A DNA stretch of 64,000 nucleotides from Eutreptiella sp. 'Long Island Sound 2002' (GCA_964036045.1 OZ038381.1:145709596-145773595), one strand, 5' to 3'. Positions 1-9,370 are shown, counted from the stretch's first letter. The notes: generated by a model not told the origin, from the sequence alone. Program-made: numbers and translations.

Positions 1-49
1 TGCGGGGCAGCTGCAAGATGGTGGCCTGAAAAAAACAAAAGAAACAAAA

Positions 50-245
50 AAAAAACACGCAATAACCCGCGCGATAACCCCCGCGATAACTAGGTTATCG
101 CGCGATAACCCCCGCGATAACCCCCCGCGATAACCCCGCGATAACTGGTTAGAACGCGATAACCTAGCGCGATAACTAGTTAGAGCACCTAGTTAGAACG
201 CGATAACCTAGCGCGATAACTAGTTAGAGCAGGGGTTAGAGCAGG
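50..245. repeat. Palindromic GCGATAACC tract, 3' side of the dioxygenase gene
   Basis: Tandem and inverted copies of a 9-10 bp motif (CGCGATAACC and its complement). They are arranged so that longer perfect palindromes such as GGTTATCGCGCGATAACC recur, mixed with GTTAGAGCA/GTTAGAACG variants. The same repeat family lies on the other side of the gene at 2447-2600, so the gene is bracketed by it. This suggests complex terminal inverted repeats of a mobile unit. The left limit is uncertain because the window starts here. Confidence 0.8.
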
Positions 246-261
246 GTGTTGTGGGAGGTTT

Positions 262-2391
262 TCACACCTGGTGACATGGACACATGCCTTGGCCCTCCTT
301 CTTGGCGTCGTCCAGCACCAGGCCCAGCCTCCGCAGCCACACGAAGTCCGTGACGGCCGCATACTCCCCCACCTGCCGCCACTCCACCACCTGGGCCACC
401 CCCTCCTGCTCAGGGGCCACCCTTGCCACTCCCCCATACAACCCCCTCCTCACCACCAAAATGGTGCCCGCCGGCACCTTCATCCCAACATGCCCTTGCA
501 AGGTGGGCCAGGGCAGTGCCTCCCCATGGCACACCTTGGCCAAGGGGCACTGATCGGGGTGGCCTGCGACCGCCCCCGCCTCCTCATTAGTGAGGGGGGC
601 AATCACCTCCCTCCCAACCCCCCACCCCGACAACAAAAAATGCCCTGTGGTTGTTCCCACCGGGAGCAAGCACTGAGCAGATTGCTCAATGCTGACCCCA
701 TTGGGGTCCACCACCACCTCCTCCTCCTCCCCCCCCTCCACCTCCTCCCCCTCCTGGCATGGCACAGAAAGGCCATCTTTGTGGGCGGTGCACAAAATCA
801 GCCGATTGCATCCGTAGCAATTGGCTACCACCTTCCCCCTACACCTAACCGCCCCATCACACTGGACTGTCCTGGCCACCCGGCCACCAGGTGCCCCCAG
901 CTGGGGCCTCTTAATGGACTGGGTCACGTGCAGGTTGGGGAATCGAAGATTCCCCCCCACGGTAAGCTCAATGGCAAAAAATGCCATGAGGCGGGGGTGG
1001 GACACCCCCGTGGGGGAGGCCTTGGGAATCCCCGACCCCCTGTGGACATCAAGGGCATTAAAAAAAAAGGCAGTGCCCCTCTTGAATGGCACAGCCCTCT
1101 CCACCCAAGGGTCAGGGAACCCCGAACTGCTGGAGGGCACAAAAAGAAAATGTGACCCATCCTCCTCCTCATGATTATGGGTTAGCATAATAAGGCAATT
1201 GACAATCAATGTGCCTTCAGGAATGGTGTAGGGGGGGGCGTCGCGATGGAGGTGCTGGGGGGTGTGGTCATAGCTCGAAATTTCGGCCATGTCAAGGATG
1301 GTGCAGCTCCATCCAACCCCCCCCACCACAGTCTTCTTCGCCGTCTCAAGCACACGATCTGCCACCCTTTTGAGGACTGGCAGATCATGGAGCTTGTGGG
1401 GGTTGTGCCTGTGGTGGTTGGTACCCCCATAGTTGCCGTACAATGTACGGCGGGTCCCAGAATCTTGGGGCCTGCCGACAATGGGGGGGTTCTCATTGAA
1501 AATGGGTGCCTTCTCTGAGAGAGGCACCCTATCCAAATCATCCAAAAGACTTTGGAGCTGCCCATCACTCAAAAAATCGTGCTCCAGGAGGTGGTTGACC
1601 ACCAGCTTCCCCCCCACCGTGAGCACAAGGTCATTGGGGTCCCTATTAAAGGCCCCCAAGGGCTCGGCGGCAACCACCTCCTCCGCCTCCCCAATAAGGG
1701 GGGGTGTTGCCCCAAATGGAAAAAGAATCACCCCCTGCCCCGAAACAATGTTGGGAGTGGTGACCCCATACCACTCACGCTCCCACTCCCTTGTGGGGCA
1801 AAGGGAGTGCATGGGGAGCTTGTTTTCGGGGTCGTCAGTGCAGACCCGGCGGGTGTTGTGGGTGAGGGGTTGGGGGAACCAACCATCCGACTGCCCCTTC
1901 CCCTTACCCTGTCGGATCCTTACCTTCTGGACACTAATCATGAGGGGGTTGTGGGGCTTCTCCTTCCTCCCCCCAGCCCCCACCCCCCCCGCATCCTCCT
2001 CCTCCTCCTCCACTTCCTCCACTTCCTCCTCCTCCTGACCCACATAGAGGGTCGTCTTCGTCCCCGCACCCTTCTCGGCATGGGCGGTGACGGACTCCAC
2101 CACCGCGTCCACATCGTCCGGATGAAGCTGGATCAAAAATCCAGCAACCCCTGGATTTACCTCTAGCAACTCGAAGATGTAGTTGCTGAGAACCAGGGGG
2201 TCTCGGTCGTCCGCCATGAAGGGGGACTTATGGACAAGGAGTCCAAAGTCCACAGCATGTTCAAAGCGGGTCGCCACAGGGCGCCTCACATTGGCATCAC
2301 CCATCGTAAACCCCTCAGGACCGCCAAGGCGACGGACCCCAAGGAGCTTTTGATGGTGCTCGCACCAAGCGTGGGCAGCAGCAAGGGCCAT
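262..2391 (-). CDS. 2-oxoglutarate/Fe(II) dioxygenase-like protein with Cys/His cluster
   Basis: A 709-codon frame read from the first ATG (2391); a TTG lies two codons upstream. Around residues 360-475 it shows the double-stranded beta-helix signature of Fe(II)/2-oxoglutarate oxygenases: an HRD iron-binding pair (H382, D384), a distal histidine in VHRGSG (H450) and a likely 2-oxoglutarate-binding arginine in HPRLMAFF (R467). Residues ~511-545 hold a C-x5-C-x7-C-x2-C-x5-C-x2-H-x7-C cluster that probably binds zinc. Acidic low-complexity stretches lie near 122-133 and 549-560. The substrate is not evident; nucleic acid is possible, since TET/JBP-type members of the fold travel with transposons in fungi, but I see no TET-specific signature. 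Palindromic tracts bracket the gene and a truncated inverted copy sits at 5790-6095, so it belongs to a mobile or duplicated unit. No frameshift or internal stop is visible. Confidence 0.72.
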   Translation of the reverse strand: MALAAAHAWCEHHQKLLGVRRLGGPEGFTMGDANVRRPVATRFEHAVDFGLLVHKSPFMADDRDPLVLSNYIFELLEVNPGVAGFLIQLHPDDVDAVVESVTAHAEKGAGTKTTLYVGQEEEEVEEVEEEEEDAGGVGAGGRKEKPHNPLMISVQKVRIRQGKGKGQSDGWFPQPLTHNTRRVCTDDPENKLPMHSLCPTREWEREWYGVTTPNIVSGQGVILFPFGATPPLIGEAEEVVAAEPLGAFNRDPNDLVLTVGGKLVVNHLLEHDFLSDGQLQSLLDDLDRVPLSEKAPIFNENPPIVGRPQDSGTRRTLYGNYGGTNHHRHNPHKLHDLPVLKRVADRVLETAKKTVVGGVGWSCTILDMAEISSYDHTPQHLHRDAPPYTIPEGTLIVNCLIMLTHNHEEEDGSHFLFVPSSSSGFPDPWVERAVPFKRGTAFFFNALDVHRGSGIPKASPTGVSHPRLMAFFAIELTVGGNLRFPNLHVTQSIKRPQLGAPGGRVARTVQCDGAVRCRGKVVANCYGCNRLILCTAHKDGLSVPCQEGEEVEGGEEEEVVVDPNGVSIEQSAQCLLPVGTTTGHFLLSGWGVGREVIAPLTNEEAGAVAGHPDQCPLAKVCHGEALPWPTLQGHVGMKVPAGTILVVRRGLYGGVARVAPEQEGVAQVVEWRQVGEYAAVTDFVWLRRLGLVLDDAKKEGQGMCPCHQV

Positions 2392-2780
2392 TATCAAAGA
2401 ATACGAAGGCTTTGAGAGCTAAAGCGAAAAGGGGAAACATAAAATGAAGCGCGATAACCCACGCGATAACCCACGCGATAACTAGTTATCGCGCGATAAC
2501 CCCCGCGATAACCCCCGCGATAACTAGGTTATCGCGCGATAACCCACGCGATAACTAGTGCTCTAACCCCGTTCTAACCCCGCGATAACTAGTTAGAGCA
2601 CACAAAGATCAAATCGCAAAAAGTGCAAAACGGGCAATATCGAGCAAACAATACATGGAAGGCACATTGTTGCATCATAGTGCACCCATGTAACATGTGA
2701 AATTCCGGGTTCCAACCATATTAACAACACCCAAAATTGGGGGGGTTCCGCACCACGCCCTAGAACGCTGCATCCCATGG
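2391..2780 (-). repeat. Inverted-repeat arm carrying the dioxygenase 5' flank
   Basis: Read on the minus strand, this segment closely matches 5400-5790 on the plus strand, including the palindromic tract and the gene's start. The two arms face each other across a 2.6-kb spacer that holds a TIR element. The match stops abruptly near 2780/5400. Confidence 0.85.
2447..2600. repeat. Palindromic GCGATAACC tract upstream of the dioxygenase gene
   Basis: Same repeat family as 50-245. It contains the 20-bp perfect palindrome CGCGATAACTAGTTATCGCG and the 18-bp palindrome GGTTATCGCGCGATAACC. It lies 50-200 bp upstream of the gene's ATG, so it covers the likely promoter. Confidence 0.8.
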
Positions 2781-2895
2781 GTCTCGGGGCCGTTTTGGGC
2801 AAAAAAAGGCTGTTTTGGGGCACAAAATGCTGTGTTTTGGGAGGGCACCTCCCGACTTGGCGCCCCCGCCCCGGGGCGCCACCGGTGAAATCCAC
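2755..2895 (-). repeat. Dispersed repeat module R1, copy 1
   Basis: On the minus strand this begins with CACCGGTGGCG and runs through a GC-rich box and then a motif with repeated CCCAAAA blocks. A similar module occurs at 9230-9370 on the plus strand. No coding content is apparent. Confidence 0.6.
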
Positions 2896-3425
2896 TCCAC
2901 TCCAATGACCTTATCCCTAGGGACTTTATACAGGAAACGTGACATGATAACAATTCTACCCCTCACATTTCTTGGCCAAGAAATGTTATCATGTCACGTT
3001 TCTCTATATCCGTTATCGAAGTCTCACAATTTCTCGACGAAGAAATGTAATCGCCGACCCCGCATGGCGAAACCCGCATTTCAAAGACATCAACATCAAG
3101 AGGGATCAACAATTCAATTGAGCTGCGAAATGTCATCGTTTCATGTGGCACCCCGCACAAGTGGAGGCGGAATGGCTACCACATGGCTACTACCTCTTAG
3201 CCATAAATAAGGAAGGACTACGGGTTCATGGTGCAACTTTCGCAAATCCATGAGCCATGCCGAGGCACTTGAGTCAACTTGGCACACCGAAGGTGGTAGG
3301 CACGGCATGCATCACATGACACCGGCTGAAGAGCAATGGTGTCGCGTTTTTGGGGGATCACCGCATCACACATGTAGCATAAACTTGGTTCTTAGGGAAG
3401 AGTTGAGGACGAAGACACGGACTGA

Positions 3426-4062
3426 TCACAACAAAGCAAAAGCGAACAAATCAGTGAAGCATGTTGAGGTCTGAGACAACAACGTTAGGTACATATCTTC
3501 AAACACTTGATTGTTTGCTGCACCCTCCTCACTTGGTGGGGCTGCAAAAGCTGCTTCACGATATGCATCCTGACCTTCTGCACGTGAGGAAAAGACATCC
3601 CCCGTTTTAGACAATTCTGTCTATCAATCTCACACAGGCAGCAGGCACTGGATCGTCAGTGGATTGGGCTGGGGGGAACTCTTCATATTCATTTGCGTCA
3701 TCTACTGATGAGGAAACAATAGAAGTATTCAACAAATCGCAAGAATGTGAGCTTAGCGAATGATCATCCGAGATAGTATATGCACTTAGTTGACGATTGT
3801 CCATTTTGGGTGGTGACTCTGGTTCCACTTTAATGGGTGAGTCTTTCTTTTGTGGTTTTGGGCAAGGTTCCGCTTTGCCTTTCGGTTTGGGGTATGGTTC
3901 CGCTTTGATTTCTTCCTCCACATCATGTTTGCTCAAGAGCATTGCTGCTTTTGATTTCACTTGCTTACCCTTTGGGTGATATTCACCAAGTGTTCTCGCA
4001 ACCACACCAACATGCTTTCCCCCCCATTTGATCCTCATTAGGGAACGTTGCACAACACGCAA
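3426..4062 (-). pseudogene. Decayed HTH/PHD-family gene, PHD finger lost
   Basis: Two minus-strand frames (3607-4062 and 3426-3614) match successive parts of the gene at 6399-7233: KHVGV...RTL, GKQVKSKAAMLLSKH, repeated AEPCPKP units, EEFPP and EYRDAAFAAP-like segments, then NQVFEDM. The frames are separated by extra sequence and a stop near 3607. After FEDM the sequence diverges and the PHD finger of the other copy is missing. The N-terminus is cut by the insertion at 4064. The first frame has no ATG start, so I treat the whole as a pseudogene. Confidence 0.65.
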
Positions 4063-4063
4063 C

Positions 4064-4804
4064 GTTACTCAGGTAACACCAGACCTTGACCCCCTACCCC
4101 CCCTCTCCTTGTTACTCAAAAATGGTCGGCAACCATGCAAAAATACGTGGCACCGGGTAAAAGTGTGTACACAATGCAAAAGCAAAACGAGCAAAAGGCT
4201 CAACAGTGTTTTTCAGAACATAACCTGCAGATCACAGTCAAGCAGTGCAGAGGATGAAGCTTGTCTACCGTCCATAGATCCTGCTTATCGGCTTTCGCCT
4301 AAACTCTTAACAAAGCATATGCATTTCTGGTTGTTTCACATGTCATGGTGCCCACCCTGCCCTGCCCATTGACGTCCCTGCTCATACCACTTCTTTACGG
4401 TATGCAACGGGATGATATGCAACATGTTTCATGCCTTAAATCTTACCCTGATGTGCATCCACCACCATGCCCATTTGTACGCCTTGAAGCCACAACCTTG
4501 TACAATACAGCGGACATTCGCCTCTAGGGACCCAGGAGACCCATGCAGGTGGAACGTTTTCTGTGTGAGTGCCGGTATCATGGACTGGAGCACTGGCGGA
4601 CAGTTTGGGGACCACGGGTCAGGCCAGCGCTGCCACAGTCTGACAGCTGGCCCCCCACCACTGCAAATTGTGACACCCTTGATACACATGTCAATGGAGG
4701 GAGAGGTCAGCAGGCGGGTGTCGCACCAATCCGCCGTTACTCCTGTGACATTGTTTCTCAAGGGATGGTTGGACCCCCCCCCCCCCCTATTTCACCCGAG
4801 TAAC
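4064..4804. mobile_element. Small TIR insertion inside the B-prime gene
   Basis: The ends pair as GTTACTCAGGTAA (left) and the complement of TTCACCCGAGTAAC (right), each followed internally by C-rich runs. Homology between the two HTH/PHD genes stops at the left end, which fits an insertion into the gene's 5' part. No coding frame inside resembles a transposase, so it is MITE-like. The target duplication is not clear. Confidence 0.45.
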
Positions 4805-4979
4805 ATAAGATGCCGTGAAACATTCCCTTATCGGAATCATGCCCAAACATGTTGCTACTCACATTTCTTCGCCAAGAAATGTTATCTACTCGCATTTCTT
4901 TGCCAAGAAACGTTATCAGCCAGCGGGGTCGGTGATCACATTTCTTCGTCGAGAAATTGTGAGACCGATAATGGATATA

Positions 4980-5399
4980 ATGCATGCATGCATGCAACTG
5001 CCCACACCCCCTTGCTAGGGAGGCCGTTGGGCGATAGACAAAGGGTCTTACAACCCAAAAAGGGAAGGAGGCTTGTACATGTGCATACCAGCCATAGTGA
5101 TTGAAAAGAGCCAAGGGTAGAATGGTGATGCTCCCCATAAAGCAGAACAAGTGTGAGCACTCACTGCCATATGCCGCGTGGAAAACAAACGGGGCAAAAC
5201 GTAGTTACACCAATGGTTTCCGGTGCACTGGGTCCCTGCAGCCCACAAATGCACCACAAATGATAATTTGGGACCTCGACATCCCAAATACAACAATTGG
5301 CCACCCATTCGTGATACTCAATGCCCTTATACTCCATGTGTCCAAAAACACATGTCCCACCCACCCGCAGTTCAGTACAACCGCCAAACAAGGCGATAC
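4980..5399. other. Spacer without recognisable gene
   Basis: It begins with a (GCAT)n-like run just outside the TIR element and continues as non-repetitive sequence up to the inverted-repeat arm. The open frames here are short and unlike any family I know. Confidence 0.5.
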
Positions 5400-5790
5400 C
5401 TATGGGATGCAGCGTTCTAGGGCGTGGTGCGGAACCCCCCCAATTTTGGGTGTTGTTAATATGGTTGGAACCCGGAATTTCACATGTTACATGGGTGCAC
5501 TATGATGCAACAATGTGCCTTCCATGTTTCGTTTGCTCGATATTGCCCGTTTTGCACTTTTTGCGATTTGATCTTTGTGTGCTCTAACTAGTTATCGCGG
5601 GGTTAGAACGGGGTTAGAGCACTAGTTATCGCGTGGGTTATCGCGCGATAACCTAGTTATCGCGGGGGTTATCGCGGGGGTTATCGCGCGATAACCTAGT
5701 TATCGCGGGGGTTATCGCGTGGGTTATCGCGCTTCATTTTATGTTTCCCCTTTTCGCTTTAGCTCTCAAAGCTTTCATATCCTTTGATAA
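5400..5790 (+). repeat. Inverted-repeat arm, second copy of dioxygenase 5' flank
   Basis: Mirror copy of 2391-2780. It contains the palindromic tract at 5585-5740 and leads directly into a second copy of the dioxygenase start codon. The near identity of the arms suggests a recent duplication or gene conversion. Confidence 0.85.
5585..5740. repeat. Palindromic GCGATAACC tract, third copy
   Basis: Same family as 50-245 and 2447-2600, in mirror order relative to the latter. It includes two GGTTATCGCGCGATAACC palindromes spaced by GGGGGTTATCGC units. Confidence 0.8.
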
Positions 5791-6095
5791 TGGCCCTTGC
5801 TGCTGCCCACGCTTGGTGCGAGCACCATCAAAAGCTCCTTGGGGTCCGTCGCCTTGGCGGTCCTGAGGGGTTTACGATGGGTGATGCCAATGTGAGGCGC
5901 CCTGTGGCGACCCGCTTTGAACATTATAATGGTGTGGACTTTGGACTCCTTGTCCATAAGTCCCCCTTCATGGCGGACAAGCGAGACCCCCTGGTTCTCA
6001 GCAACTACATCTTCGAGTTGCTAGAGGTAATACAGTTCTTCAAGAACATCGCCGCACTATTGCAGTCGGCAACAAGTGGCGAAGTACCTATGTAA
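5790..6095 (+). pseudogene. 5' fragment of the dioxygenase gene
   Basis: From the ATG at 5790 the first ~80 codons match the N-terminus of the gene at 262-2391, with an 8-9 bp insertion near 5927 (extra residues YNG replacing A) and few substitutions. Homology ends abruptly at the codons for LLEV (about 6027). The frame then runs into unrelated sequence and stops at 6095. The catalytic region is absent, so this is a truncated copy that keeps its upstream region. Confidence 0.8.
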
Positions 6096-6204
6096 TACTT
6101 GACCAATGTGTTGGTTCTTCAAGTATTGTAGATGAGGGGCTGGTATGATGTATCTGGTGTTCCTGAATGGTAGTACTAGGTGTAAGGCACTAATATTCGT
6201 GAAT

Positions 6205-7447
6205 TATATCCGCTCTCGGTCTCACAATTTCTTTGCAAAGAAATGCTATCGCCAACCCTCCTGGCGATAGCATTTCTTTGCAAAGAAACGCTAAGGGGTA
6301 GCATTTCTTCGCAAAGAAATGTTAGGCGATAGCATTTCTTCGCAAAGAAATGTTAGTGTGCATTTTATTCCCTCTGTGTTTACTAGAATAGCACAACAAT
6401 GTCCAAGAGGTTGACTTTCAAATCTATTGCACGACGGGTGGTGTTCACCAAACTTGCAAATACAGATGAGATTACTTTGCATGATGCCGCAAAGCATGTT
6501 GGCGTGCAGCCTAGGACACTAAATGAGGATCACCAAACAGGCAAACAGGTGAAATCCAAAGCAGCAATGCTCTTGAGCAAACACAATGTGGCAAAAGAGG
6601 AGGAGCAACGCAAAGCAGAACCGTGCCCCAAACCAGAGATGAAAGCCGAACCTTGCCCAAAACCACCACAGAATCCTTCACCAATGAAAGTGAAACTTGA
6701 GTCTCCCCAAGAGATGGACAATCGTCCAGTAAGTATTTATTTATACTATCTCTGATGATGATTTGCTGAGCTCACATTCTTGCGATGTGTTGAATGCTTC
6801 TATGGTTTCCTCGGAGCGTTCCTTCGGAGATGAAGCAAATGAGTATGAAGAGTTTCCTCCGACTCAATTGTCTGAGAAGGGGGATGTGTTTGCCTCACTT
6901 GCAGAAGGTATCAACGAATATCGTGATGCAGCTTTTGCCGCCCCACTTAATAGTGAGGAGGGTGCCGCACATTGACACAATCAGGTGTTTGAAGACATGC
7001 CTAGCCCCTTCACAGCAGCAAAGCAGCCTAACAAGGCCCCATGTAGACCCAAGGTGGAACCAAGTGTATGCTATATGTGTGATGAGCCGATCCCTAGGAA
7101 ACGTGACACTATTGCTCTTCAACCGGTGTCATGTGATGCATGCCGTGCAACCTACCACCTTCGGTGTGCCAAGTTGACTCGAGTGCCTCGTCATGGGTCA
7201 TGGATTTGTGAAAGCTGCACCATGACGCCGTAGTTCTTCCCTATTTATGGCTAAGAGGTAGTAGCCATGTGGTAGCCATTCCGCCTCCGAATGTGCGGGG
7301 TGCCACAACAAACAGTGCCGTTTCGCAACTCAACTTGACTTCTTTACCCCTCTTGATGTCAATGTCTTGGGAATGCGGGTTTTGCCATGGAGGGTCGGCG
7401 ATAGCATTTCTTTGCAAAGAAATTGTGAGACTTCGATAGCGGATATA
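6205..7447 (+). mobile_element. TIR element carrying an HTH/PHD-family gene, copy B
   Basis: The terminal inverted repeats are ~50 bp: 6205-6254 against 7394-7447. Both begin TATATCCGCT and run through TCTCACAATTTCTTTGCAAAGAAATG to GCTATCGCC. Inside the left end, three or four more 20-bp palindromes of the form CATTTCTTNGCAAAGAAATG follow one another (6255-6345). The right end is followed by a short GAAACGCTA hairpin. The only gene inside is the HTH/PHD-family pseudogene, with no transposase. It is oriented opposite to the relative at 3005-4979. Confidence 0.75.
6399..7233 (+). pseudogene. HTH-like plus PHD-finger gene, frameshifted
   Basis: It starts at ATG 6399. The N-terminus contains a helix-turn-helix-like stretch (LHDAAKHVGVQPRTL, residues ~28-42), loosely like RWP-RK or transposase DNA-binding helices. 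A Lys/Pro-rich linker with AEPCPKP repeats follows. A ~4-bp insertion near 6735 shifts the frame relative to the copy at 3426-4062. The second frame (6763-6975) continues through EEFPP and NEYRDAAFAAP and meets an in-frame TGA at 6973-6975. The same frame resumes and ends in a canonical C4HC3 PHD finger (6985-7233: CYMC, CDAC, YHLRC, WICESC), normally a reader of histone H3 tails. Splicing the GTAAGT...AG segment at 6730 does not restore the frame, so decay is the simpler reading. Confidence 0.65.
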
Positions 7448-7670
7448 GTGAAACGCTACCCGATAGCGTTTCCTGTATAATATGATCTCTCTTGCACACC
7501 GTGGCTCATTCCTCAAGGACACATTGTACGTGACCCACAATTTGATGGAGTATAGTGCTGTCCCAACAAATCTGTCCATCCCCAAGGTGGCAAAAAAAGA
7601 TGTGGCCACCCGTTTTGCACCTATCAAGACGGCTCCCAGGCCTAGCGGTGGACATTAGGCGTGTTAACAC
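7448..7670. other. Spacer without recognisable gene
   Basis: Sequence between the TIR element and the GTGTTAACAC repeats. I see no coding frame or repeat that I can name. Confidence 0.4.
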
Positions 7671-8276
7671 GGCCGGCCAACACAGAGGTAGAAAGTACCC
7701 CCCCACCCCCTCCTGTGTTGTGTTAACATAGGCCCAACACGGACCTGAAAAGTACCCCCCCCCCTCTGTCCACCCCATGGCAACACACGAACCCGAAGAT
7801 TTTGTGTTGTGTTGTGTTGTGTTGTGTTGTGTCATGTTGTGTTGTGTCATGTTGTGTTGGGTTGGGTTGCCCAACCCCACCAACCCAACCCAACCCAACC
7901 CAACCCAACAGGCTGCAAGGGCGAGCAAACACGTACAAGAACTCCTCAGACAGACATGACACAACACATGACAAAACACAACACAACACAACACAACACA
8001 ACACACAACACAACACAACACAACACAACACAACACAACAAAATAAAAAAGAAGAACACTGCACAAAATGACACAAGAAAAAAACCCAAAACAAAACAAG
8101 GAATGGCACAACACAACACAACACAACATAACACAACAACACGTACCACAACACACCACCTATTGGACGTGTTAACACGGCCCCAACACAGGCGGTGAAA
8201 AGTACCCCCCCACCCCCTCATGTGTTGTGTTAACACAAGCCCAACACAGACCTGAAAAGTACCCCCCCTCCCCCCC
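7671..8276. repeat. Pentanucleotide satellite palindrome flanked by ~105-bp direct repeats
   Basis: The core holds (GTTGT)n at 7802-7865, (CCAAC)n to about 7912 and (CACAA)n at 7960-8040 and 8107-8150. The two halves are complementary and could fold into a long hairpin. On each side sits a ~105-bp unit (7671-7775 and 8169-8276) made of two ~55-bp subunits. Each subunit begins with GTGTTAACAC or a close variant and ends with AAAGTACCCCCC. The long open frames here on both strands are repeat artefacts. Confidence 0.8.
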
Positions 8277-8572
8277 CTGCCTATTGCTCGGTGTTCAACT
8301 CTTTAGGATGAAGAAGGGCCTCTGCTCACAGAAATGCTAATTGAAACCCTTTGACCACTTTGTGTTTGTCTGGGCTACTCATGCACGGTGTGCACAGTGC
8401 GAGCGTGCAGTGCGTTTCAGCCCTAGCAATCCTGTCTTCCCGTATTCCTTGTCTATAACCCTTGCGGCATGTCTTCAGGCACAAGAGGGCATGAAAAACA
8501 CATGCAAACAGCTATTGGCATAGTACAATGGTACCAATGAATGTAGCCCAAAAGTGCTTATAGGTCCAAGTT
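8277..8572. other. Spacer without recognisable gene
   Basis: No convincing frame or repeat is visible in this stretch. Confidence 0.35.
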
Positions 8573-9225
8573 TTGGCTCAAAACTTGGATTTGGCAAGGC
8601 CACCACCTAGGGAATAAATAGGATGGCTAGATTAGAGAAGGATCCGAGGCGATGGAAGGGAGAAACGCCAAAATGGAGGCGTGACGTGCTTGCTTGCTTG
8701 CCTGTTGCTTGTTGTTAGCTAAATTTAAGGGGAGAGGGGTGTAGTAATATGTGTGTGTGTGTACAACGCAATGCCAAAGGCAACAAAGGCTCAACAGATG
8801 TCACACAGACATTAACCTGACAAATCAAGTTGATTCATGCAGTTGTTTTCACACATCACTTTTTCAAACAACGGCAAATTGTTCATTGACGTCCGTGTGT
8901 GCGTGCACCCTCCTCCCCTCCCTATTAATAGATTTAGGGTGATGGCCTTTCCGTTGGCAACCCAGCCCTTCAGTGCTCTGTATTCACATAGGCCTCCAAG
9001 CCCGAGTGCTTGTAGTCGTCTCCTCTCCCCCCTCCCCTTAAATCTAGCTAACAACAAGCAAGCAACAAGCAGGCAAGCAAGCAACAAGCAAGCAAGCAAG
9101 CAACACTTCTCCTTTCCGTTTTGGCCATTACTCTGTTCCACCGCTTTGGGCTCTACTCTACTCTGGCCATCTCATACCCTTAGTAAGACCCGGTGGTGGA
9201 CTTTCCAAATCCAAGTTTTGAGCCA
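8573..9225. mobile_element. Foldback element with (GCTT)n-containing arms
   Basis: The arm at 8573-8740 pairs with the complement of 9020-9225. The outer ends share GGCTCAAAACTTGGATTTGG. The inner parts share runs of GCTTGCTTGC followed by TTGTTAGCTA and ATTTAAGGGGAG. The arms are clearly homologous but diverged. The short loop carries no convincing gene, so this is a non-autonomous foldback or MITE-like element. Confidence 0.6.
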
Positions 9226-9229
9226 AAAA

Positions 9230-9370
9230 CTCACCGGTGGCGGCTCGGGGCAGGGGCGCCAGGTCGGGAGGTGTTCTTCCAAAAATGCGCGTGTTGTGCC
9301 CAAAAACAACCATTTTTGGCCCAAAACGGCCCCGAAACCCACTCAAAACGGCCACATGAAGGGAAACGGT
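9230..9370 (+). repeat. Dispersed repeat module R1, copy 2
   Basis: It begins CACCGGTGGCGGC and runs through GGGGCGCCAGGTCGGGAGGTG into CCCAAAA-rich sequence. It is similar to the complement of 2755-2895 and directly abuts the foldback element. Confidence 0.6.

Larger units (their letters stand above)
3005..4979 (-). mobile_element. TIR element carrying an HTH/PHD-family gene, copy B-prime
   Basis: The ends are inverted repeats of about 59 bp that start TATATCC and contain TCTCACAATTTCT followed by a near-palindrome (AATTTCTCGACGAAGAAATG). The element at 6205-7447 has the same termini in the opposite orientation. More CATTTCTTNGCNAAGAAATG-type palindromes cluster just inside the right end (4861-4950). 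Just outside the left end, a further hairpin (2934-3001) pairs ACGTGACATGATAAC with its complement. The element carries a broken gene (3426-4062) and a second, smaller insertion (4064-4804). No transposase gene is visible, so it would need one supplied in trans. Confidence 0.7.

Noticed and set aside
262-2391. Naming the oxygenase as a TET/JBP enzyme
   Set aside because: Only the general HxD...H...R pattern is visible. No motif specific to TET/JBP could be confirmed by eye.
6240-6345. CRISPR-like array of palindromic repeats
   Set aside because: Units are adjacent or separated by short conserved linkers, not unique spacers. The setting is eukaryotic and the units are part of a TIR.
6730-6772. 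A 42-bp intron (GTAAGT...AG) to explain the break in the HTH/PHD gene
   Set aside because: Removing it does not restore the frame seen in the sister copy, while a simple 4-bp insertion does explain the shift.
7723-8236. Open frames rich in Cys/Val or Thr/Gln across the pentanucleotide satellite
   Set aside because: Pure simple-repeat translation.
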